In this document: positions 22,090-34,649 of the stretch, piece after piece | How positions within the stretch are numbered: the stretch's first letter is position 1 | Layout of the letters: each line of letters opens with the position of its first letter | Origin: Saccharum officinarum | Lineage: Eukaryota > Streptophyta > Magnoliopsida > Poales > Poaceae | NCBI GenBank assembly: GCA_020631735.1 | Contig: CM036231.1 | Span: forward strand, 6,289,831-6,353,830 | Length of the DNA: 64,000 nt | Reading direction: 5' to 3' | Program-made: the position numbers and the translations under genes | Notes under the pieces: generated by a model | Told to the model about the DNA's origin: nothing | The model's database searches: none | The model's input: only the letters and a program-made list of their open reading frames with translations

Positions 22090-22324
22090 CTTAGTTTTAT
22101 GGGTTCATCTACATCATATTTAATTTTAATCAAATTTTCTTCGAGAAAATATATATTAGCATCTATAAATTCAAATAAATACATAATTAATACATATTGC
22201 ATAGAAAATTTAATAAAAACTAATTAGATGTGGATGTATTTTGTATAACCCTAGTTAAAGTTAGAAATGTCTGATTTATTAGAGAACAAAACTAAAATAG
22301 ACTTTAATTTAGGACGAAATGAGT
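22090..22324. mobile_element. Degenerate Stowaway-like MITE (one end clear)
   Basis: The right end AATTTAGGACGAAATGAGTA resembles the Stowaway terminus (GGACGGAGGGAGTA). The left end is too diverged to place with certainty. Confidence 0.3.
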
Positions 22325-23050
22325 AGCTATTTTGTCCTATCTTCCCAAGATTTCTGGTTGCAGATATAAGATAGATATAATCTTATAGTTGTTCCTTTTC
22401 ATATAATCGAGCAATTTATTAGATCGGATTTTGAATGTTCTTAGAACCTGCTTTGAAAAGGTCAATTTATTAGATGCTCGACACTAGTGCTTCTGGCGCT
22501 TTGTTACTTTCAGCTTCCTCTTGTACTCGACTGTTCCCCAATCACTCCTCGACAAATGTGTGCTCGTCTTTGTCATAGTCCAAATTCTCTCTTGTGATTG
22601 TAGCTCTTTCTTGAGTGGTGATTTGGGACTTGGGAGGGTCCCTATCCCCCTACACTTCATTGTATTAAGATAGGAGTATACAATGAGTTGCCTTTTCTTT
22701 TGGCCTCCCACAAACATTGGCTTAAACAAAAACATTACGCATTAAGTGTTACCGCTAAAAGGGGGACAGCGAACTAAAAAGACATTTAGTTCCATGACCC
22801 ATCTATAGTTGGAAACTGAGACAAAAGTGTTACTAATATAGATAACATTAAATTCTATGACATCTTTTCTTAAAAACGTTGCCATGTAATAGAAATGCTT
22901 ATGTGATAATTTATCATTAATATAGATGACATTTTGATGAAACTCCTACTAAATAGTAGCCTAGCTATTTCGTCCTCTGTTTCCAAGATTTAGTTCCCGG
23001 CTGTAAACAGAATATGATATTTATTCCTTCTCATACAATCGAGCCATTTA
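22322..23050. repeat. Diverged direct duplication, 22322-22420 and 22962-23050
   Basis: Both segments start TAGCTATTT(T/C)GTCCT, share CCAAGATTT in the middle and end with CATA(T/C)AATCGAGC(A/C)ATTTA. They lie about 640 bases apart. The DNA between them has no recognised gene. Confidence 0.6.
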
Positions 23051-23075
23051 ACTAGCGAGGAAGGCAGGAATCCGC

Positions 23076-26000
23076 TGTAACACCCCAGGTGTTTATCACC
23101 CATTAAGTAGTGGGTTTGAGCTCAAACATGACAAATTAAGTGGAGATGACAATGTCAAGGTTAACCTATGGAGATGAGCCTAACCTAAACTTGGATGTTG
23201 CACCATTGCTTTACATATAGGCCGTTTTTCAAGATATATGCTCAGGTGGTGTTATTGTAATATCTTTATGTGTCTCACCTTAGTACCTATCTATATTAGT
23301 CATTAGAAAAGTTTCATGACATTTGGAATCAAAAAGTCACATAAAATGATAAGTTATATCCTTGTTGGAATGGTTTTACTAAGTGCTTGAATTGCACTAT
23401 TGAGTGAATGGAAATATAGGTCATCAACCAAACCTTGTAACCTTACCCAAAAGACTCTAGATGGACTCTACAACAAAAGTCGTGAAAGGTTCGTGTTGAG
23501 CAAATGCCCCGAAAATGCTTCAATGGATCAAAAAGGATAATTTCAGCTTTATCGTGATCCTACTTTGGTCAAAGTATAACAGTAGGTTCTATACTAGTTT
23601 TGAGGTTGGACCTTTAATGAAAGTTGTAGTTCATATTATGGAGAAGAAACTTTATTTAATGGTCAAGAGATAGTTTGGTCTCTAACCTAGTCAAATAGAG
23701 GCTCGAAATTTGAATCACCTACTATTTTTCAGCCCTAGGAAATAATTCTAAGTCCTGGATTGACAGCAGTGAGTTGCTATGTTCGTGACCTTTTATCTTC
23801 CAAATTCATATGGAAGCTCAATTGAATTCCTTAATACAAGTTGGAGTACGCCTTGTGAAGGAAACAATAGATCAAGTCTCACTAGATTTGGAGCTTGTTT
23901 GGACCTTCAAAATCAATTCCCAAAACTACTAGTTTCATCATATTCATGGACTTGGACCGGCAAGGACAAGACGGTTGGCACGTCGCGTTCTCGAGATTTT
24001 GTTAAGAAACTTGAGTTGACCTAAAAATAGAAGTTGGAGTTTACATCTTGGAGAAGAGCATACAAAAAGTTGGCTTGAATTTGACCACGTTTTGATCGTC
24101 AATTGTGAGTTCCCTTGTTGGTCGTCAATGTTTTGGCATGGTCATCTTGGCATGCAAGTGTTTCTTAATTCATAGCTCTAATGACAGAGTGGTCTTAACG
24201 AAAATGATAGAGTGTCGCATGGGCTGCAACTTTTCTTTTTGGCCCATGTCTGAATTCGGCCTGGATCTGGCCCGAACCAGCGCCCACCTTGCTCAAGTCT
24301 TCGCACTCCACGTGTTCGATCTAATGTCGATGTGGCCGCAGTGCATAGGCGTCGCGCGCCCATCTTCTCCGACGCGTGCCACTGCCTTCCTCCTCACATT
24401 TTTGGACGTCGAGCTGCCCCCTGACGCTCCTCACTCGCCTCCCCACTTCCTCTTCCTCTCTCCCTCGCTCTGCTCGGCACCGGAGAGTGCGAACACCATG
24501 GCCACCGCGGAGCTCCGACCGTCGCTACCGTTCCCGCTGCTCCAAGCCACCACAGCTGCGGCTACGTGCACCAACCCCTCCGCCTATTCCTCCTCTCCTT
24601 CCCACGCCCCTTCGTTCGGCCTTATCCCTGCAGTAGAAGGCCGCCACCCGAGCTATGCCTCAGTGCGTCACGGGCGCACATGGCTAGGAGGCCACGGGCC
24701 GTCACCGGGTGGGCTGAGGCCGTCCACGAGTGCGCGCGCACGTCCTGGTGCTCTGCCGCCACCTCGTCGCCACCGGCGAGCTCCCCAACGGCCGGAACCG
24801 AGAGCTTCAGCGCCATCCTCTGTTCTTGTTCGTGCAGGGACCTTGTCTTCGAATTCGACTAAAGCCAGGGGCCTATCTGCACTGTCATAGACTCATATGA
24901 ATAGTGCTCTCGGGACTGATTTGTATTTATTTTGTAGGAAATTTGGAAATTCATAGTAAATCATAGAAAAATCGTAAAATAGCAAATGAGGACTTTTTGG
25001 AATCTTTGTGAAATTCTCTATGCACTAGATCTATAATATATCCTGTTTTAGTTTAAAGTTTTCTCTGTAAAAATAGATTTATGCAGTTAGGTTTTAAGGC
25101 TAGTTGTGTTTTGTCTTTTTCATAACTAAAGATATAGGGCTTCAAATGAGGTGAAATTTTTGTGTCATGCTACTCATGTGATGCTTGATGTGTGGTAAAA
25201 ATTTCATGAATTTTGGTTGCTATAGGAGTGAGTTATTAGTGTATCTTGCTCTCACATGATTTCTTGTAATAGCAATTTGTCTTTTTCATAGAGGTTGATA
25301 TATATGTCCAAATGGCTTGAAATTTGTACAGTAGACTATTGTGGTGATATGCTAGCTACTGTAATATTTGTAGAATTTATGGTGTAATTTTGGTATATGT
25401 TCATTAAATCACCTAGGCATCTAAATAAATTAAGAAATGCATTAAAAGAATTTATTTAGTGATGAGCACTATGCTTTTTGGTGATCATTTAACATGTAAT
25501 TTATGATGGTTACATTGGTTGTGGACAAATATATGTTTGGAATATAAGTTAATACTTATTCTTGCAATTGATGCTTTCTTGACAGTTTCAGGGACTTTAG
25601 TAATTGCACTGTGAAAATGATGTTTTCTGAGAAACATGCTTATAACAAAGTTGTATATGACTCATTAATCTAGCTTGTGTTAAATTTTGGTGGCATTTGA
25701 CCTCGTAGTTTGTGAGTTATGACTGTTCCAAGCTGGGTTCCAGAAATAGTTATTCTCTGAAATCTCTGGACCAGATTCTGTAAATATACATGTTTAACTT
25801 GGTTAACTTGAGAATCATGCTAAGATGATTAAATATTAATTGTGGAAAATTTCATAAGCTTTCTAGAATGTCTTGTTGCATGGCTATTGGATTTGTATAA
25901 CTCCAGTTATGATCCAAACATGCAGCTGTTGTTTGCAGTCTAGAAAAGACAGATGCTAGTTATGGTTGTTTACTCTATGTGTGGCTAAGTGTGGCTTATG

Positions 26001-27848
26001 CCCTTGATGATAGTCAAGTTAAGATACTTGTGATCTTGTTAAACTTGTGTTATGCTTGATGTGTTTGCCCTCTTTAATTGGTTGTGTGATATTAGTTAAA
26101 TAGCTATTGGTGTCTATGTCTTGCGTAATCTTGTGTTTACTTAAATGATTATGTGATGCATCTCATGTTATCATTCATCATATTCATACACATGCATATT
26201 GCATCTCATTTAGGTTCGCTAGATGCACCACGTGAAGGATGAGATGTTAAAGCCAAACCTGAAGACGGTGTTTGGTGAACCTATCCCGAAGATGGAAGGA
26301 CTAAACAAGTGTTGGGATAGGAGATGCTCGCCAAGCGAGTGTCAACTGTCAAACACTAACCTAAGTGTTTGATCCCAGGCAAGCCCCGGAGCATTCTAAG
26401 TCTCCTACTTTATAAAATCAATTCTTTATATATGAGTTATATATTGTTGCATTAAGTTATAGGAGTTGAGTGAAACCGTTGTTACATTTATTACTATCCT
26501 TGCCCACCTGGTTACCTTTTTACCCTGTTAGGTCAGGATCGAATAAATGCTTAGCCTTGCTTAGACCGGTAGCAATCGGTGATTTTTGGTCACCTACATT
26601 TATAGGTGGTTACTGGAAGAATTTAGCTATGAAAAGAATGATATCTTGGATTTAATCATGTGTTGATGGATAATTGGAGACCGGACAGAAAAGTTAGAGG
26701 CAACCAGACAGGGTTCTGGGGTGCTGTTAGTTTCCTGTCTGTGTCGATTAAGGACTGATCATTGCTCGTCCCTCTTGTCATGTTGAACGCATGCCTCACA
26801 TTTAGCTGGCCGAATAAAGTACCTTTTGACCGTGAAGCTAGTGACAATATTCGAGCCAGGATAAACTCGGATTGGCAGACTGGTGCTGAAGGGGGTATGA
26901 CGGGAACGCGAAGAGTGAGCCCAAGGTGCGTCCTGGCTGTCGGGCGGTCCTTGGGTAGTGCGGTCCATGACTGTTATCCCACGGCTACTTGGAAAGTGTC
27001 ATTGGTAATCTAAGCGATCCTGACGGGGGAAGCGTGGTTTATGTGAGGAATAAATCACCCGCTGGTTAGGAATCGATTCAAATCGCTATCGCTCCTGGAT
27101 AGTGAGCACTTGACTCGAGCTACGACATCGTAGTAATAATGATGGAACACGGATGATTATGTAGATGATGTTGAAATGCTAAACCTGAGATGGTAACCTT
27201 TGATGTTAATGGTTAATCAAGTGATTATTCTAGCATAGGTGCTTACTTAGATTAATCAGGTATAATTAAGTTGATGCTTATATTTTAAATGGTTCATAGA
27301 TGATAACTTATGCTTTTCTGCAAAACAAGTCAAGCCAGTCCACCTTATAAAAGCCTTGCATACTCTTGGTGTCATGTTATTTCTGGTTTATGACGGGTAA
27401 GTCTAGCTGAGTACCTTCTCGTACTCAGGGTTTATTCCCACTTGTTGCAGGTTGTGATGTATCATGGCTACTGCAAGAAGTATGATCATGGGCATGATCC
27501 TTCTAAACTATCTTGTCTCTCATGCTTTTATTGAAAATTGACCTTGGTACCGACATGTATTTGAATTAAAATGATATTAGTTTTAAACTACTTTGCTTCC
27601 GCTACTTTTGAACTTGAGTGGTAATAACTCTGTGGAACTCCGATCTATGTTGAATTACTTGTGAAATGGATGTAACATATGACCTGTTATGTTGGACCAC
27701 TACCATCTTGGCTTGTAGGTTGGTTGGTTTGAAATACCTCGTGATTTTATTGGACTACCGGAGTTATAGGAGCTTAAGTACGAGAATTTAATTGCTCTGG
27801 CGATTGTTTTTGTACTTTTGTTCTTATAATTTAGGCAGTTCCGTTACA
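23076..27848. mobile_element. Solo LTR of a large gypsy element, 4773 bp
   Basis: It begins TGTAACACCCC and ends CCGTTACA, so the ends form TGTAAC/GTTACA. The flanks TCCGC (23071-23075) and TCCAC (27849-27853) differ only at one CpG position, which fits a 5-bp target duplication that aged by deamination. There is no primer-binding site, gag or pol. Late in the sequence (27405-27450) is GTACCTTCTCGTACTCAGGG with TTGCAGG, a pattern I associate with Del/Tekay chromovirus LTRs. Unequal recombination between two LTRs is the usual way to leave such a remnant. The C-rich reading frame at 24105-24890 is inside it and has no recognised domain. Confidence 0.75.
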
Positions 27849-28085
27849 TCCACATGGCTTGTGTGTCACTATGGCACAAAAACTTATTAGTGACGTCTTA
27901 ATCAGTGACTTGGAATTAAAACGCGTCACTAGTGTAAGATGAGTGACGCGGATAAATAGGACACGTCGCTGATAAGGAGTGGTGCATGGTCAACAGACAA
28001 AACGCGTGACGCGTTCCCAGCAACACGGGTCACTGGTAAGGAGAGACCGTTAGCAGTGACGCGTTCTAGGAACACCAGTCACAGA

Positions 28086-30840
28086 TCACACCTCACGGAT
28101 CCGAAAAAACAATAAAATCTGGTTCGATGGCAACTGAAGTCCGGCACCCCACTTCCCCTCCCCCGCTTCTCTCGGGCAGTTTGGCAGTCGCCCCTTCTCT
28201 CTCGGGCTCTCGGCTCTGCGGGACGCATCCACCGCCGCCGACGCCACCATCGCCCTCCTCCTCCTCTTCCTCCTCCACTTCCCCTCCCCTCCCCTCCCCT
28301 CCCGGCCTCTCCCCGGGGGCTTGGATCTCCATGCACGAGTACCATCTTCCAAACCCTACCTCCCTGCTCATCGCGGATCTGGCATCGTCGGCTTTGATTC
28401 GCTAGGCTCCTATGCCGCGAGATCGCTGCTCCGCCATCGTCGGCTTCGATTCGCCAGGTGCTCCGCCTTTTCCACCACCGTACGCTCCGCCCCTCCCTCT
28501 TCGTGCCTCCGGCGGCCCAGCGCTGTGACGCACCACCACAGGAGCCCCGGCGCGGCCAAACCCTAGCGGCGCAGCCCGGCCGCCGCCGTCTCCCTTGCTC
28601 GCACTTCCGCGTCCGCGTCGACTCCTGCCTACTTCTAGTGAGTGTTGGCTAATGATTACAGATTGCTAGAATTTGTACGATTCACCATATTAACGACCAT
28701 CCTCCAGATTCCAGCCTTCAGCCAACCTGTGCTGGGCGCATACTGATTATAGGCTGCTACATGTTCGCTTCAAATTAATGTGAATTTTGTGCACTCGTTG
28801 GCACACATTTGCTTCAGATGGTGGTTGTACTGCGTCAATTTTTGATTCACCATATTAAATGGGGTTACTTATGTACTGCATCTGCTGCCAACCTAGACTT
28901 ATGTACCAATTGCAGGCCTAAACTTATGTATTAGTTGCAAACCTATGCATTATCTTTTCTTATTATGGAAACAAATTTGCTCCTTTTCAGCCTTGCGATT
29001 CCTCATACCTCTGTACATCTTTGGTTTCTAGGCTCTGAAACTAATCTGAGAACTATTGTTTCAAATACAGTATACAGTATGCTGCATTCAGTGGATCTAC
29101 TGAGAATCTTATTAAGTTATTCTGGAATGGTAAGGATTTATGATATATCGATAAATGTAATATTGAACCGGTCTCTGACTTGGGTTGTTTCATTTAACCA
29201 TGTCATGTTCTGTAGGAAATGTAATATATTAGGTCTAATGCTGATTTACCTCACCCTCCTGCCAATGTTCTGTTCTGCACGAAATTGGATTTGGTATGTG
29301 CTATGGTCTAATCATTTGGATTCAGTAAACCATGCATAGGTTGCAGCCTTGCAGGTCAGCAAACATTCCAGTTTATTCTTGAGTTTTAGTTCGCTGTAAA
29401 TAGCTGCAAACGCTATCTGATCTAAGCAATACATGCCATGCTTACCTGTCTAATTGAAAAATCAGTGCAGTAGTACCTGCTAAACTCACAGCGCCTATAT
29501 TCTACCTTTGTATTATGCTTAATTCGATCGCCCACCATGTCTCACCCGAAAACACCTGATGATTCACTAATTGCTATTTTAATAGTTAATATTGTACCTG
29601 TCTTATTTATATGGTTTCTATTCAATTCCTGCCACTTCAATGTATTTATCATGACTATTGGCTAATTTTTCATCGCTACTTACCTAATCCGCTTACACCT
29701 ATTACCAAGTACGCGTCAGGTTTCAGAGTTCACTTGCTTTTATAGGTTATATTGCCACTGTTTTGTCGGTGCGATTTCATTGGTCGGCCTATAAAACCTA
29801 TGAGCATGCATACAACAATTCCTATTTTTTGGCCTCCATGAATCCATGAACACTGAAGCTCCATGCGTCGTGTGTGTCTGCAGCTGTGAGTGCACCTGTG
29901 TTCCTTCATGGGAAATATTTTCTTAAATGCATGCTATGCCCTTTTTTTTGGGCAATACCTGACCTTCAGTTTGTTAGTGCAGTCTGTGGGTGATTGCAAC
30001 ATGGATTACAAAGCGAAGATGTGAAGCCATCTCGTGGATGAGCAAAACATCATGGCTGAACCCCACAAAGTACCAGGTACACCGCATGCCCTTAAGCTCT
30101 CTGATGGAATGGCACCAGACAATATGGTTTATGTAAGTACCATGGCCTTTCATATCCAGTTTTCTAAATGCCAGATAAATTGTGCTGCTTGAGGTATGTT
30201 GAATTGTTTGGAGTAGTAACCTTGATATGCCAAAAAAAAACGTGATTCTTTTTTGATCCATTTGCTTCTGAATCAAAGACAGGTATAATGAGTGCCAATA
30301 ACTTTCTAGCAGGAAGGTCAATTATTCCAGCGTATTGAACAGATGAGGACGGTATAGCAGCATGTGGTTAGGCTATAGTTTTTCTTATTACCTAGAACTA
30401 AGCATTCCGATTTGTGTTTTTTCTTAAGATTTCTTCCACTTTGACATTCAGTGGTACCGTCAAAGGAGCACAAGATGAGGACGTATATATACTTGGTAAG
30501 ATCGTCATTTAGTGTCATGATTTTGCAGCTTGCTTCAATACTTCAGTCTCAATGAATAAGTAATTAGTTCTTTTTTCAACTACCTATTTACTATTGTTCC
30601 TATAAGAGTGTTGTAATACATTTGCACTGCCCCATTTATGCCATAGTGCATTTCTTTCTATTATTTTTATTTAGTTAATTGCACTGCCCTATTGGAAACT
30701 GTTTAGTATGAAATACTTATTTAGCATCAGCCATTGTACTCTCCTTTGTTATAATTAGTGAGCCTGATAACTCTTATATGAGCATTTTGTAGTATAACTT
30801 GTATCTGAAAAGTTTGTAAAGAATTGATTGTTCAAATAGT
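28086..30840 (+). other. Interior of the CACTA element: gene-like cargo, unidentified
   Basis: 28086-28640 is a GC-rich island with CT-rich tracts (CCTCCTCCTCTTCC) that looks like the 5' exon of a plant gene. It ends in a donor-like TTCTAGTGAGTG near 28638, and AT-rich, intron-like DNA follows. Within it CATCGTCGGCTT(T/C)GATTCGC occurs at 28384 and 28436. No protein domain is readable. It may be captured host sequence or an eroded element gene. Confidence 0.35.
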
Positions 30841-30853
30841 GGTACATGTCTGA

Positions 30854-30864
30854 TGTGTGTGTGT

Positions 30865-30930
<66 letters not shown>
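30854..30930. repeat. Compound (TG)n(TA)n microsatellite
   Basis: A TG run with one break is followed by about 24 TA units. It lies just inside the right subterminal repeats of the CACTA element. Confidence 0.98.
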
Positions 30931-30932
<2 letters not shown>

Positions 30933-30984
30933 ATCATTGCATATATATAGGGTGATTGTAATTTTTTTTGTTTTCTGAAATAGT

Positions 30985-31310
30985 TATCAATGACGCGTAT
31001 TGGCTAGACGCGTCGCTGATAAGCCTTATCAGTGACGCATCTTGTATGGACACGTCGCTGATAAGCCTTATCAGTGACGCGTCTTGTATGGACACGTCAC
31101 TGATAAGCGCTATCAGTGACGCGTCTTGGCTGGACATGTCGCTGACAAGCACTATCAGTGACGCGTATTGGATACATGCGTCACTGTTTAAGGATTATCA
31201 GTGACGCGTTTTTACGCGTCACTGATATGCCCTTATCACAGACGCAAGAACAGTGACGCGTCTTTTACGCGTCACTGATAAGCCTCTAGACGCGTCACTA
31301 ATAAGTTTTT
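30985..31310. repeat. CACTA subterminal dyad array
   Basis: About seven units of some 45 bases each contain TATCAGTGACGCGTC, a short spacer and a near-inverse GACACGTCGCTGATA. In En/Spm elements such subterminal motifs bind the element-encoded TnpA protein; a similar role here is inferred. Open frames through the array are a by-product of the repeat length, not genes. Confidence 0.9.
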
Positions 31311-31370
31311 CTGGCATAGTGTGTACTCCCTTCGCATCGCTTCCTATTCAATGGAGGAGAGACTAGCGTC

Positions 31371-32272
31371 CGGACGTTCGAACGTCTATGTCTGCTGCCC
31401 ACCTGTTTTCAATAATGACACCCTCAAAGTGTCTATGGATGCAGCTTCGTGCTCCGCTTCACCTCGTGCTCCGCGCCTCTTGCCCGCCCATGGATAATAG
31501 CTTCATGCTCCGCACCTGCTGCCACACCCATAGATACAGCTTTATGCTCCGCGCCTGCTGCCACACCCGCTTCGCTTCCCGCGCGCACGTGGGGACCACC
31601 TTCACCTACGCCCCTTGCCGCGCCTGCTCATGGCACACTTACAACATAATACATTTGCTGCAACATACGTCCAAATCAGATGAAACATTTACAACATACG
31701 CTTGCAACATATGTGTCTGGGCACTGCAACATATGCAATATCCAGATAAAACATTTGCAACGTATACGTTTGAAACAATTGAAACATACACTTGCAACAT
31801 ACGTGTATAGCCAGTGCAACATATGTAACATCCAGATAAAAACACTTGCAATATATGTTTGAAATATCGGAAAAATTTGAAACATATACTTGCAACATAC
31901 GTTTATAGTCATTGCAACATATGCAACACCAAATCTACTTTTGCAACACTAGAGAAACATATGCAACATACATTTGAAACACATGAAACATACGGTTGCA
32001 ACAGGTGCTCATCTACTTGCTATCCCCCAGTGGATGCTCGTTGACGCGAGCTTGACGTTGACACGAAGCTTGATGCCACGGCGCAAAGGTCACCCACGTC
32101 CACGGGCCTCGGCTGTGGCAGCGCAAGTCCGGGCAGGAGGCACGAGGAGCGGCAGAGCACGGCGCTAGGCATAAGCGGTGTGCGGCGCGGGCGACACGAG
32201 AGCAGCGCAGGCGCGAGGCACGAGGCGCGGGGACAGACGGGTCCGTCCCGGTCGGCCGGCCGGACGCTCGGT
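31371..32272. mobile_element. CCGGACG-ended repeat element, copy 2
   Basis: It starts ACTAGCGTCCGGACG (31370 onward) and ends GGCCGGACGCTCGGTAG, so the ends are inverted versions of AGCGTCCGG. A C-rich block comes first. An array of units such as GCAACATACG...TTGCAACATATG...CATCCAGATAAAACA follows (31635-32005), and a GC-rich block closes the element. The array matches the reverse complement of the array at 52270-52600. No coding domain is seen. Confidence 0.65.
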
Positions 32273-33846
32273 AGAGAGCATTATTGATTCAACAGAAACT
32301 ACATAAATTCTTCAGCCCAAACGATATTCATGAGTAAATGAAGTGACCGTTTCGAAATATCTTTACTTTTTTGTTAAGAAACAATATCTTTATTTTTCTG
32401 GGGATACTCTTTGAAGCATTATTAGCTTTATAATAAGTAGCCCCCGGCCGACATATCAAAGTTTGAGGTCCCACCACTAGCAAAAGATCGTGACATGATG
32501 ACCACCAGTGCGCGCAACAACGACAGCATTGGCACATATGGGCGAGTGGTGACACTCTTTTTGTGCGTACCAATGTTTCTGCCAAAAGATAGAGGAAATG
32601 ATAGACTGACTCTCGCACGTGCTGTGAGACCTAACGCACGCGGTGGAGAGCGATCAAAGGCGACCACAGAAACGCAAAAGGAAACGCGCACGCACACGCA
32701 GCCGCGAACCCGGACCGGGACCAAGATCAAGCCCTTGTCCAGTTGCAAATTTTTTTGCAAAATGATCTTATAGCACGTTTCGTTGTTATTTGATAATTAG
32801 TATTCAATCATGGTCTAATTAGGCTTAAAAGATTCGTCTCGTCCATTTCGTCTAAACTGTGTAATTAGTTTTATTTTTTATCTATATTTAATACTTCATG
32901 CATGTGTCTAAAGATTTGATGTGACGAGAAATCTGAAAAATTTTACAAAATTTTCTGAGAACTAAACCGGCGCAAGAACGGAGCCCCCACCACCACCACG
33001 TGCTCCGTGCTCGTGATGTAATAGCGCTCAGGGCGGTTCAGGCGTCCGTCCCCGGCTCCCCGGCGCCTAGCGATGACACGGACGTGGCCACGTGGGACGG
33101 GATCGCTCGCGCGCAGCCCGGCCCGGCCCCGCCCCGCAGCCGCAGGTGCCCCGTGCCGCGTCTCTCTGCTGGCTGCTGCTGCGCACGCGGAAGGCGGGGC
33201 GAGGCCGCGAGGAGCCGAGTCATCGGCAGGGCAGCGCGCTGGTCCGAGTCCGTCCGGCCTCACGTGCCACCGAAGCTTCCCAACGAGGCCGGCCGGGGCC
33301 CTGCCGTCATGCGCCGCGGCACCCATCCACCATCCTGACCGGGCGCGTGTTGACTTCAATTCACGGACGCACGGCTAGGCTACTCCCGGTCCCGGAATGG
33401 GCGTAGCCGCATGGGAACTGGCTCCGGTTGGGCTGGGTCCGTCGCGGGCTCGCGAGATCTGGCGGTTTCCCATCCGGCCCCGCGCGACGAACGAGCTCGG
33501 ACGCAACGTCAAAGGAGGCGCTCGGGGATCCGGGTCACGGGGCCCCGCCCCTCGTCCTCGTCCGCTTGCTGGTCCCGTGGGGAGCAGGTGCGCTGTCCTG
33601 TTGGGCTGGTGGCGCTGGGTCTGTGTCTTCTCTGTTCTGACCGGCTCGCCGTTGTGTCTGCCGGCCGATCGGTCTGGAGAAGGGGGAACTGTGAATGCAC
33701 TAAACTAGGGGGCGTTGACTGTGCATTTGTGTCACGTTTTTTTATGCCCACTTGTTCACCTTTACTCCTACTACTCGTACAGTATATACGAGTCGTTCGG
33801 TGCACGGTCAGCGACTCAGAACGTCGCATGAGATCAATATGGTTTA
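32273..33846. other. Intergenic DNA with a GC-rich island and a MITE fragment
   Basis: 32765-32970 is a Tourist-like MITE piece, recognised by AAAAGATTCGTCTCG and TTTAATACTTCATGCATGTG. 32980-33710 is a GC-rich island with many overlapping frames on both strands. None shows a known domain or a conserved-looking pattern, so I call no gene. Confidence 0.4.
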
Positions 33847-34077
33847 CTCCCTCTTGCCCTAAATTATCTGTCACTTTTAGTTTCCGTATCGTAAGTTTGA
33901 CTCGATTTGTAGAAAATACGTGCAACATTTGTATCTTTAAATAAATTTATTAAAAAACTAGATTTAAAGATTTTTCAATGATATCATGTACCATAAATAT
34001 TAATATTTTTTAATGTATATTTTGTTAAAGTTATTTCTCGAAAAATGAAAATAACAGATATTTTAGAACGGAGGGAG
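33847..34077. mobile_element. Stowaway-like MITE, 231 bp
   Basis: The ends CTCCCTCTTGCCCTAAATTA and, inverted, CTCCCTCCGTTCTAAAATAT are those of Tc1/mariner-type Stowaway MITEs. TA flanks both sides (33845-33846 and 34078-34079). Confidence 0.85.
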
Positions 34078-34365
34078 TACTTGTCCTCGCCGATGGCGCG
34101 TCTGGATACTCTATTTGTTGGACCAGTTTAGTTCAGTGTATGTAGGGGGTTCAGTGGCTTCAACGAGACTATCACCGTTGGTTGGTTAGAGGTGTTCATA
34201 TTCAAGTGCAAGTGTTTTCACAGATGACAAGTGTTTTCAAAAGACAAGTCAGTGAAAGAGGGGGTTCGTTGCCTCCATTAATTCTTTCCGCATTAACATC
34301 CAATCCGTTCATTCCTGCTGCATTTTCAAAGTCATTGCGGTTCCACGACATGTTTGTAAGCTCAG

Positions 34366-34637
34366 GGCCATGTTTAGTTACCCCAAACTTCTGAATTTGA
34401 CACCATGTAAAAAAAATTCTCCCTCACATCAAACTTGCGGTACATGTATGAAGTACTAAATGTAGACGAAATCAAAAACTAATTGTACAGTTTGGTTATA
34501 CTTTGTGAGACGAACGTTTTGAGCCTAATTAGTCAATGGTTAGACAATTAGCACCAAATACAAACGAAATGTTACAGTAAGTTACCGTGCCACACAGTAA
34601 ATTCGGGGGCGCCAAAATCAAGCAACTAAACAAACCA
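34366..34637. mobile_element. Tourist-like MITE, reverse orientation
   Basis: The termini GGCCATGTTTAGTTAC and GCAACTAAACAAACC are inverted. The internal blocks TGAGACGAACGTTTTGAGCC and ATGTAGACGAAATC are shared, inverted, with the copies near 36650, 38680 and 45980. Confidence 0.75.
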
Positions 34638-34649
34638 AATTCTAAGACT

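Larger units (their letters stand above)
27867..31321. mobile_element. Non-autonomous CACTA (En/Spm) transposon, 3455 bp
   Basis: The termini are CACTATGGCACAAAAACTTA and, inverted at the other end, CACTATGCCAGAAAAACTTA. They agree at all but two of 20 positions, and both continue into TTAGTGACG. The element is flanked by TGT (27864-27866 and 31322-31324), the 3-bp duplication typical of CACTA. Subterminal dyad repeats of TCAGTGACGCGT occupy about 27885-28085 and 30985-31310. No transposase is recognisable inside, so it depends on an enzyme supplied elsewhere. It lies 18 bases past the solo LTR. Confidence 0.93.

Noticed and set aside
24105..24890. A 261-codon open frame in the solo LTR
   Set aside because: It is low-complexity (Ser, Pro, Ala, Arg), has no domain, and overlaps open frames in other phases. 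GC-rich DNA explains it.
30968..31204. Open frames reading repeated ISDAS-type peptides
   Set aside because: They are translations of the CACTA dyad repeats, whose unit length is a multiple of three; both strands are open for the same reason.
32943..33708. Several overlapping frames over 100 codons in a GC-rich island
   Set aside because: Both strands are open at once, compositions are Arg/Pro/Ala-rich, and no domain or splice model is supported.
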